A stretch of DNA of 64,000 bases from an uncultured Myxococcales bacterium (GTDB lineage: Bacteria; Myxococcota_A; UBA9042; CAIXZC01), in the NCBI GenBank assembly GCA_903895725.1, contig CAITUV010000082.1, forward strand, positions 1 to 64,000, written 5' to 3'. Shown piece by piece: positions 18,335-25,224 of the stretch. Both the position numbers and the translations under genes were made by a program. The notes beneath the pieces were generated by a model, which made no database searches, had not been told where the DNA came from, and saw nothing but the letters and a program-made list of their open reading frames with translations. Within the stretch, counting starts at the first letter, position 1. Each line of letters starts with the position of its first letter.

Positions 18335-18787
18335 ATGCGCGTGCTGATCATCGAGGACGGAAACGAGTACCTGGACAGCCTGTCACGGTTCGTTCCCGGT
18401 CCGGTCTACCTGCAGGCGCACGATGCGGAGGAAGCGCTCCGGGTTCTCGAGGGAGGGGGGATCGATCTGGTTTACCTCGACATGCGGTTCGACCGGATCG
18501 CGTCGGACCGCCTCGTCGGCGATTTCGCCCAGGCGCTCGCCGCATGCAACGGCGAGGAGGAACGCGCCTGGAAATACCTCCAGAACCACCAGGGGCTCTT
18601 CATCCTCGCTCACCTGGCCGCGCAGGGGTACTCGGCGCTTCCCGTCCTCATTTCCTACGACTTCGGACAGGAGCTCCGCCGCTTCGGGCTCCTCAAGCGC
18701 ACCTACCCTCACCTCGACTGGGTCGGAGACGGGGCCGGCCCGGACGAGATCCGGCGCAAGATGCACCAAGCCATCCAGGCTCCCTGA
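18335..18787 (+). CDS. Stand-alone atypical response regulator receiver
   Basis: The start is ATG 18335, 8 nt after AGGAGG, giving 150 residues and no output domain. The fold begins MRVLIIEDGNEYLDSL, with the acidic pair ED and phospho-Asp in LVYLDMRFD. After this Asp comes an insertion of about 35 residues (NGEEERAWKYLQNHQG) before the next strand (LPVLISYDF). The conserved Lys of strand 5 is missing (LDWVGDGAG). The LDM(K/R)FD motif, the insertion and the missing Lys are shared with the receiver of the sigma-54 activator encoded 4.6 kb upstream. I infer a dedicated phosphate sink or shuttle for the TPR kinase encoded just before it. Confidence 0.82.
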   Translation: MRVLIIEDGNEYLDSLSRFVPGPVYLQAHDAEEALRVLEGGGIDLVYLDMRFDRIASDRLVGDFAQALAACNGEEERAWKYLQNHQGLFILAHLAAQGYSALPVLISYDFGQELRRFGLLKRTYPHLDWVGDGAGPDEIRRKMHQAIQAP

Positions 18788-18839
18788 CCGCCTGCAGCAA
18801 AGATACCGGGATGAAGCAAGCGGTGGGAGACTCCTCCGG

Positions 18840-19352
18840 CTAGTCGACCATCGCGTTCTCCCAGTTGCCGGTGCCTGTCTTGAGGCCGATTCCCATCAGC
18901 ACTGCGGCCAGCACGGCGAACGCAACGCCGATGACGCCGAACGGAATGGCCAGCCCCCCGGCATCAGCACCGGCATTGGTGAACTCCCAGCCGGCGATTC
19001 CCAGGAAGGTGAGAAGGCCCACCACCCCGCCGATGACGGGCTTGGAGTTCATGATGAAGAAAGAGAAAAACCCGAGCATCCCGACAATCATGTACCAGAT
19101 GGTCCGCTTGATCATCAAGTCGAAGGCATCCTGCTTGACCTGGTACGAGGCCTTCTCCGCGGCCAGCTTCTCCTTGACCTGCTCCTGTGTCATCTTCCCG
19201 TCGGTCACCATCTTCTGCAGCTCTGTTTCCGACGTGGTGGTCTTCTCCACCCGCATCGTCGTGCTGGCGACGAGGAAGAAGATGACCATTCCGACTCCGA
19301 CGACTCCCCAGACTCCTGCACCGATCCATCGCATCATCGTGAACGACTTCAT
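18840..19352 (-). CDS. Four-helix membrane protein, unknown function
   Basis: The start is ATG 19352, giving 170 residues. There are four hydrophobic helices: near residues 8-28, 85-103, 107-122 and 135-155. A charged 45-residue stretch between helices 1 and 2 (TSETELQKMVTDGKMTQEQV) is likely a helical hairpin or coiled coil in the periplasm. It ends opposite the receiver gene, with about 50 bp between the two stops. It may be co-transcribed with the small lipoprotein upstream. I do not recognise the family. Confidence 0.7.
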   Translation of the reverse strand: MKSFTMMRWIGAGVWGVVGVGMVIFFLVASTTMRVEKTTTSETELQKMVTDGKMTQEQVKEKLAAEKASYQVKQDAFDLMIKRTIWYMIVGMLGFFSFFIMNSKPVIGGVVGLLTFLGIAGWEFTNAGADAGGLAIPFGVIGVAFAVLAAVLMGIGLKTGTGNWENAMVD

Positions 19353-19440
19353 TGAGAGCTCCTGTCCTGTGGGAACTACCGCGGGGCACCGGGCCCTGCA
19401 GCGGTACGGTTCAGTTCAGACGAACGGCACCAGATTCGAA

Positions 19441-19866
19441 CTAGGCAGGGCTCTGCGGGCACTCCTCCTCTTCGCTGCCACCGCTCTTTCGGTGGTAGAG
19501 CAGGCGGGCACCGGGCATTCCGGGCATCCGCCCCGACGAGTGAAGCGCTTCCTGGAAGAACGACACCAGCCGGATTCGCTGGCGCAAGGAACAATCGATG
19601 GGGAGCTGCCTGTCAAAACTCCCGCGACGGAGGCTGCCGTCCCCGCGGCGAAGGTCGGACTCCTGGAGCGGAGTCCCGGTCTTGTGCTCGGGAACGAGTG
19701 CCTCGCCGGGAGTCCGGCCGGAAAGCGACGGGCCGACGGCATCGGCAGCCCCGGTCTCGAACAGCGGAGCCAGCTCCCACCCGCACCCGACCAGGGACGA
19801 GAGCAGGTGGAGCATTGCGACGGACAGGAGAAGCCCCCTGGCCGGCCAACGATTCTCGAGTCTCAT
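19441..19866 (-). CDS. Small basic lipoprotein, unknown function
   Basis: The start is ATG 19866, giving 141 residues. The signal peptide (ENRWPARGLLLSVAMLHLL) ends in SLVGC, a good lipobox. The mature part is short, Arg- and Gly-rich and has two or three Cys. No domain was recognised. A promoter at 19908-19935 fits this start with a leader of about 35 nt and rules out the longer frame that begins inside the promoter. The codon use of the mature part is less typical than that of its neighbours, so the end may be degenerate. Confidence 0.5.
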   Translation of the reverse strand: MRLENRWPARGLLLSVAMLHLLSSLVGCGWELAPLFETGAADAVGPSLSGRTPGEALVPEHKTGTPLQESDLRRGDGSLRRGSFDRQLPIDCSLRQRIRLVSFFQEALHSSGRMPGMPGARLLYHRKSGGSEEEECPQSPA

Positions 19867-19907
19867 CCAACGGGAACCACCCACGGGCGCTACCCTCCGG
19901 AGGAAGG

Positions 19908-19935
19908 ATCGTAGCCAACCCGCTGCGGAAGGCAA
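19908..19935 (-). promoter_or_regulatory. Promoter of the small lipoprotein
   Basis: TTGCCT (19935-19930) and TACGAT (19913-19908) are 16 bp apart on the minus strand. It belongs to the TTGCnn/TACnnT class seen repeatedly in this window. Confidence 0.5.
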
Positions 19936-20010
19936 CGAAGTCTTTCTCTCACCTTGAATTGACGGGGTGCGCTGGTGGCGGGGGCCCTGGCCGGCAGGGC
20001 CGCCTGGCAG

Positions 20011-22491
20011 CTAGAAATCCTCGCCTTCCCAGACGGCGAAGTCCTGCTCGAACCGGTTGCGTGCCAGGTCGCGGACCACGATACGGACGGTGACTGGACC
20101 TTCCGGGAAGCGGTCCGGCAACCGGACTCTCCCGTACCAGGTGCCGGTATCCGGGTTGAGGGTCAGCTCGACGCGGTTGCCCGGCTCCGACGGGAGGTAG
20201 GCGTACACGGCCAGCACGGGCTCCAGCGGGTCCACTTCGACGGGGATTTCACAACCGGGGGCAGCCGACTCGGGAACCTCGGCCTCGAACTCCGGGGCCG
20301 TCGAGTCGATGTAGTAGTTGACCGACTTCCATTCGCTGCGCCCATCCCTCCGGGCAATGTGGACCCGGATCTCGTACAGCCCGTCCGGGACATCCCGGGG
20401 GACCAGGAAGCGGGCGGACCAGTGACGCCGCACCGTGTCGTAGCGTAGCTGCTTGACCAGGCCGAACGGGAAGTAGGCCACCACCATGCGGGCGTCGGCC
20501 GGAGCCTGCACAGACAGCACCGGATCCCCCGGAGGCATGGACGCCATGGACAGCCGGATTCCCTCAATGCTGTCGACGAGCTTGCGGTCGTACCCCATCT
20601 GCCCCTTGCGCATCAGCTCCTTGATGTCGTCGGTCTGAAGCGACTCGGGCACTGCGACGAACGTCGTGTAGTCGGTCACCAGGTTGTAGACGATGCCCAG
20701 CCGAGTGATCTCCTTGACCAGCTCGTTGCGGAGGAGCTCACTTTCCGGGCTGGCTGCCTGGCCTGCATCCTGGAGGCGGTCGTTGAGCCGGTCGATCTGG
20801 CGCGCGGCCCACAGCTTCTCGAGGTACGCGTATCGCGGCTCGACCTCGGGCAGACGCACATCGAGAGCGACCGTGCTGTCCTGCCCCCCCTGGGTTCCCC
20901 GAACAGTGACCCGCCCGCTACCGACCTGGCGGAACCGCCCGAACAGCACGACTTCGGCATCCCGATAGAGGTCTGGAAGCTTCTCGGGGTGGACTTCGGT
21001 GACCTGCATGCCGCCGAAATCGACCCGCAGGTCCATCATCAACGGCATGGAAATCCGGTCATAGAGGCGTCGGATCTCGCTGTCCAGGCGCTGCGGATCC
21101 TGCACGAGCGTCGAAATCCCCCGGTTCTCCCGGGCCAGCCGCTCGAGGAAGCTTCTGTTGACACCGACGCCGACTCCGAACGTGAAGATACGGCAGCCGG
21201 AATCGGTTCGCTGGACCTCGGAGAGCACCGTTCCGGGCGGCTCGTTCCCCTGCCCGTCGGTGAGGAAGACCAGGGCCCTGGGACGCCCCGGGATGATCGG
21301 CTGGAGCTCCTTCATGGCGGCCTGCACGGCCCCGAGGATGTTGGTGCCGTTCCGACTCTGTAGGCGGCGGACCGACTGGATCGCCTGGTCCCTGGCCGCC
21401 GGGTCCGCCCGGCGCAATGCACCGAACACCGGCTCCTGCACGTCATCAAACGCGACCACGTCGAACCGGTCGTCCGGGTGGAGCTGACCGATGACGTACT
21501 CCAGGGCGCTCCGGGTCTGCTCGAGAGGCTCGCCCGACATGCTGCCCGAGATGTCCATCACGAACACGATGTCACGCCCGGAGACCTCCTCCTGTACGAC
21601 GTCGTCCCGCGGAGTCACCACGAGCATGAACGTCCCCTCGCCGCCGGCATCCCGAGTGGCGGTGAACCGCAACCCCACTCTCGACGAATCGAGCCGGTAA
21701 CGGATCCGCAAATCGCCCTCCTGCCCCAGGTCGTCCGCATCGAATTCGACCCGCCAGTGCCGGGGGGAAAGCTTCGTCACCACGCCGACGAAGCCGACCG
21801 TCTCGACTTCCAGGATGGGAATGTCGTCCGTCAGATCGGCCCGCAGCGAGAACACCGTGCCGGGGGGCGGCAGGTTCTCCTCCGGCAGCACCCACTCGAG
21901 CACTCCCTCGGCGGTCTCGAGGACCCGGATGCTACGCACTTCCACCGGCTTGTTCTCCCCGGGCTGGACCGGGTAGATGCGGAACTTGAACCGATCTCCC
22001 TCCTGCTCGAGGATTCCCGGGTCCTGCTGGATTCCGGTCAGCTCCTGGTAGACCTGCTGAGCGGCCTCATTCTCAAGCACCTCACCGACGATCCGTTCGT
22101 CGCCGTTGAAGTAGGAAAATCCCTCGACCAGCTCCCGAGGCCCCAGGGCAAAGCTGCACGAGATCTGGACGTCCTCTTCGAGGTCGCTGCGGAAGTGAAA
22201 GCCGTGCTGAGCGGCAGCGACCTGGTTGTGGATGTCCACTTCCACCTGCTGGAACAGCAGCGGAACCCGGTCCGCCTCGAACCCCCTGCCGTCCTCGGCC
22301 TGCACCGAAAGCTCGAGCGCATCGGCCCGGCTGGCCGCGTAGGCCATGAACACGAGCATGACCAGCGCAATCCGCACGATCACCCCCAACACGACCTCCC
22401 CGGAGATGATGATGGCCGGGGCCTCCCCCGCTGCGCTCCGCTCCTCCGCCCCCGTCCCTACCGTCTTCTCCCTGCTTTCGAGTCCTCTCAT
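20011..22491 (-). CDS. VIT and von Willebrand A domain membrane-anchored protein
   Basis: The start is ATG 22491 behind GGAGG, giving 826 residues. One N-terminal helix (VVLGVIVRIALVMLVFMAYA) anchors or exports the protein. Residues 60-200 are a VIT (inter-alpha-trypsin inhibitor) domain, recognisable from VPLLFQQVEVDIHNQVAAAQ and GEVLENEAAQQVYQEL. Residues 300-480 are a vWA domain with MIDAS motif DISGSMSG (DxSxS). The C-terminal 300 residues are beta-rich and include Ig-like segments (VNYYIDSTAPEFEAEVPE). VIT-vWA proteins are metal-dependent binding proteins of the envelope; in some Gram-negatives they sit beside sortase-like systems, but none is seen here. An inverted repeat at 22615-22647 may control it. 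Confidence 0.85.
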   Translation of the reverse strand: MRGLESREKTVGTGAEERSAAGEAPAIIISGEVVLGVIVRIALVMLVFMAYAASRADALELSVQAEDGRGFEADRVPLLFQQVEVDIHNQVAAAQHGFHFRSDLEEDVQISCSFALGPRELVEGFSYFNGDERIVGEVLENEAAQQVYQELTGIQQDPGILEQEGDRFKFRIYPVQPGENKPVEVRSIRVLETAEGVLEWVLPEENLPPPGTVFSLRADLTDDIPILEVETVGFVGVVTKLSPRHWRVEFDADDLGQEGDLRIRYRLDSSRVGLRFTATRDAGGEGTFMLVVTPRDDVVQEEVSGRDIVFVMDISGSMSGEPLEQTRSALEYVIGQLHPDDRFDVVAFDDVQEPVFGALRRADPAARDQAIQSVRRLQSRNGTNILGAVQAAMKELQPIIPGRPRALVFLTDGQGNEPPGTVLSEVQRTDSGCRIFTFGVGVGVNRSFLERLARENRGISTLVQDPQRLDSEIRRLYDRISMPLMMDLRVDFGGMQVTEVHPEKLPDLYRDAEVVLFGRFRQVGSGRVTVRGTQGGQDSTVALDVRLPEVEPRYAYLEKLWAARQIDRLNDRLQDAGQAASPESELLRNELVKEITRLGIVYNLVTDYTTFVAVPESLQTDDIKELMRKGQMGYDRKLVDSIEGIRLSMASMPPGDPVLSVQAPADARMVVAYFPFGLVKQLRYDTVRRHWSARFLVPRDVPDGLYEIRVHIARRDGRSEWKSVNYYIDSTAPEFEAEVPESAAPGCEIPVEVDPLEPVLAVYAYLPSEPGNRVELTLNPDTGTWYGRVRLPDRFPEGPVTVRIVVRDLARNRFEQDFAVWEGEDF

Positions 22492-22791
22492 GGAATCCTC
22501 CGTGACGTTCGTTGTCAACGCCCGGAGAGGAAGCAAGCGGCGTGCCAGGAGGACCACGGCCTGGAAACATGCGGGGATGAGACCGGTCAGCCCAAGGCGA
22601 CGGCCAATCACCATCTACAAACAACAGCGCCTGTCTGCAATTTGTAGCTTACTGACGGGTGGCCCAAGGCTCCCGGTCCGCTGCCGCCCAGGAGGATGGC
22701 TCTGCGTCGGCCGGCCCCGCTGTCCCGCCCCTCGATCGAGCGCAATGGGTGCGGTTGCCTTTCCCGAGCCCCCGGCCCCGAGCCCCCCCCT
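22492..22791. other. Intergenic region upstream of the VIT-vWA gene
   Basis: These 300 bp hold the leader of the VIT-vWA gene, the inverted repeat at 22615-22647 and a G-rich tract (minus strand) at 22753-22794. A weak promoter (TTGCAG, 17 bp, TAGATG on the minus strand) overlaps the inverted repeat. No gene was found. Confidence 0.5.
22615..22647. promoter_or_regulatory. Inverted repeat, candidate operator
   Basis: CTACAAA (22615-22621) and TTTGTAG (22641-22647) form a 7-bp palindrome, with a smaller ACAG/CTGT palindrome inside. It lies about 125 bp before the VIT-vWA start and overlaps a weak promoter, so an operator is more likely than a terminator (no T-run). Confidence 0.4.
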
Positions 22792-22794
22792 CTA
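22753..22794 (-). repeat. G-rich degenerate repeat at the end of the fibre-like gene
   Basis: Read on the minus strand it contains GGGGGGGCTCGGGGC and GGGGGCTCGGG, matching the tract at 15370-15421. It starts in the last codons of the tail-fibre-like gene. Confidence 0.5.
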
Positions 22795-25164
22795 CTGTAC
22801 TCCCTCGAACTTCACGCAGACCTTGTTGAGGACCTGGTTGGTGAAGTTGTGCTGGATGTAGCCGTGGGTGTGGTCGTGCAGGCCCCAGCCGGAGAGGCCG
22901 CCCATGTACAGGGCATGCCCGTGGGAGGCGATGTACCCGTTGGCATTCCATCCTTTCAGCAGGCCTGCCGACACGGACGTGTAGCCGGCGGCACAGTTGC
23001 CCGCCTGCGGAATCCGGATGTGGTGGAACGGAAGCCCTTTTCGCACGAGATGGGTCCAGCAGACGTAGGAGACGTGGCTCGGCTGGAAGTTGATCTGCAT
23101 GTAGTCGTTGCCGCCGTGGCCCCAGTCGTTCAGCCCGCCCAGGAACGAGGCGTTGTCGTTGAGCTGCAGGTAGAACCAGTCGTTGTTGCCGTCGAGCGAC
23201 GTGGTGGGCTGGATGTTCCATCCTTGCGGGCAACCGGCCGGGTCCATGAGGCCGAAGACCACCGGGTAGACGCCGTCCCGGGTGGCCGGATCTTCGTCCA
23301 CGCCCATGACCCGGAAGCAGACTCCCGTCACGGTGCTGGTCCAAGAGCGATGCTGGTAGCCGGTGTCGTCCGCATAGTCGTGGCTGCCGTACGACCAGGA
23401 ATCCACGTAGCCCAGGTAGGCACCGCCCTTGTTGGCCATGGCATAGGCCCACCCGTTGTTGCCTTGGAGCTTGGCCTTGGGAATGTAGGTGTGCCCGGCA
23501 GGACACAGGGAGGCATCCCCGGCGTTGAAGGACATCATGGCGATGTGGGGATTGCCCGAAGAGGAGGTGAACGTCCGCCAGCAGACCTTGGTCATTCCGG
23601 TTGTGCTGTTGACGCGGACGTAGAGGTGCGCCTGGCCGTAGCTCGCCGAGTTCAGCCCGCCCATGAACAGGCCGTGGTCGTTGATGTTGAGGTACAGGTT
23701 GTTGTCCGGCCCCTTGTAGGTATCGACGTTCTCCAGCGTGTAGCCCTGGGGGCAGTAGGCACCGTCGTTGAGGCCCAGCACGACGGTGTAGCGTCTTGCC
23801 CGGGCGGCGATGGCGGGGGCAGCCGAGATGGCGGAGGCGATCTCGCCGTCCACGTAGGCCTTGTTGGCACCGTCATCGGCAGCGGTGGGAGCGGCCATCT
23901 TCTCCACTTTGTGGGTGTTGAGGTCGAGGCTCTGGTGGAGGTCGACGATACCCGTGATGTCGGCATCCCCCTTCACGTTGAGAGCCCCGGAGGCCGTGAG
24001 CGTTCCCCCGACTACGGCCTCCCCGTCCACCTCGAGCGCGTCCTGGACATAGAGGTCTCCGTCACCGCTGGCCACGTCGACGGTCCCGGCGATGCCGATG
24101 CGCACGACCCCGCCAGCCACCTGCAGCTTGCCCGCCGGATTAGCCAGTCCGATGCCCACCTTCCCATCGTCGTAGATGGTCCCGGCCACCAGGGCCGAGC
24201 CGTTCCACTTCGGAACGTAGCCCGTTTGGTTGGCCCCCACCTCCGGGTCGGTCTCGGTAAACACGGGCGGATCCTGATCGCAGGAGACCTGGTTGCCGTC
24301 GCTCGCACACCACTTGCCCGCCACGAGGCTGCCGATGGAGGGGTCGACCTCCACGGGCACCCCTTCGTTGTCCACGCCGTCGGCAAACCCGCCCGGAACC
24401 TCGGTGAGCTTGGTCCACGAGACGCTCGCGATCTTGTCGTTGGTCACGGCGTTCTTCTGGATCATCTCCATGGACACGGAATTCTCCTCGTCCGGCTCCA
24501 CATACAGCGGTGCCAGCGCCGCCTTGTCCACCGAGACCAGCCCGTTGGCCAGCGTGATGCCGAAGCCGGCGGAGTAGCCCGTATCGTTGTCGTTGCCACA
24601 CTCCCAGGCGGTCCCTCCTGCGTTGCGCTTGACCACCTGCCCCGGCGTGCAGCCGTTCGGGCCGAAGTCGGCCAGCGTGACCGAGCCGTCGGCAATTTCC
24701 TTGGTCGCGACACAGCCCGTGCACTCCAGGTCGGTCGGAACCGAGGAGAGCTGGTCGCAGAACACCGCGTGGCGGGCCTGCATCGCATACCCCACGGCCG
24801 ACAGCGGCGCCCGGGGCAGCTCCGGTCCGCCGTTCACCGAGATGCCCACCCACAGGTTGTCGAACTGCTCGAACAGCGGCGGGTTGTCGAGTGCCTTGAT
24901 CGACCCCATGAGCAGGTCGAACCGCCCTGCGATCAGCGGGACCTTCTTGTGGGTCTCGGTCCAGAGCGGCTGGATCCCGTCGACGCCGTCATACAACGAG
25001 AAGGTCAGATCGACCGGCCCCTTGGCCGGTTCGTCCGCAAGATTGGTCAGGATGCCCTGCACCGCGACCTCGGGCGGCCCCCAGTCAGCCCGGGCGCACG
25101 GACTGATCCCCTGAACAGCGAACAGAACCACCAGCACGAATCCCAGTCGAATTGAAGCTCTCAT
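22792..25164 (-). CDS. Secreted tail-fibre-like protein with four C-terminal repeats
   Basis: The start is ATG 25164 (GTG 25176 is possible), giving 790 residues. A signal peptide ends in CARA. The N-terminal 120 residues are a beta domain seen in many secreted proteins of this group (QGILTNLADEPAKGPVDLTFSLYDG ... AVGYAMQARHA, quoted in parts). The middle resembles phage tail-fibre or endosialidase-like stems (DDGKVGIGLANPAGKLQVAG). The last 330 residues are four tandem units of about 80 residues. Each begins with a C-P-x-G-Y/W motif, then L-x-G-N-N-x-W-x-Y, then x-GG-x-x-x-W/Y-G, and ends with VCxx. They may be lectin-like. The likely role is a trimeric surface adhesin. It is 60 bp downstream of the MopE-type lipoprotein gene and probably in its operon. 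Confidence 0.75.
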   Translation of the reverse strand: MRASIRLGFVLVVLFAVQGISPCARADWGPPEVAVQGILTNLADEPAKGPVDLTFSLYDGVDGIQPLWTETHKKVPLIAGRFDLLMGSIKALDNPPLFEQFDNLWVGISVNGGPELPRAPLSAVGYAMQARHAVFCDQLSSVPTDLECTGCVATKEIADGSVTLADFGPNGCTPGQVVKRNAGGTAWECGNDNDTGYSAGFGITLANGLVSVDKAALAPLYVEPDEENSVSMEMIQKNAVTNDKIASVSWTKLTEVPGGFADGVDNEGVPVEVDPSIGSLVAGKWCASDGNQVSCDQDPPVFTETDPEVGANQTGYVPKWNGSALVAGTIYDDGKVGIGLANPAGKLQVAGGVVRIGIAGTVDVASGDGDLYVQDALEVDGEAVVGGTLTASGALNVKGDADITGIVDLHQSLDLNTHKVEKMAAPTAADDGANKAYVDGEIASAISAAPAIAARARRYTVVLGLNDGAYCPQGYTLENVDTYKGPDNNLYLNINDHGLFMGGLNSASYGQAHLYVRVNSTTGMTKVCWRTFTSSSGNPHIAMMSFNAGDASLCPAGHTYIPKAKLQGNNGWAYAMANKGGAYLGYVDSWSYGSHDYADDTGYQHRSWTSTVTGVCFRVMGVDEDPATRDGVYPVVFGLMDPAGCPQGWNIQPTTSLDGNNDWFYLQLNDNASFLGGLNDWGHGGNDYMQINFQPSHVSYVCWTHLVRKGLPFHHIRIPQAGNCAAGYTSVSAGLLKGWNANGYIASHGHALYMGGLSGWGLHDHTHGYIQHNFTNQVLNKVCVKFEGVQ

Positions 25165-25224
25165 GCCCACCCCCACTCCTAAGAGGTCTGTCAGCTCGAA
25201 ATCCCTCCACGGGCACCGGCCCGC

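Noticed and set aside
22696..25155. An 819-codon open frame on the plus strand
   Set aside because: It lies exactly opposite the fibre-like gene, has no ribosome site or domain and is a product of high GC.
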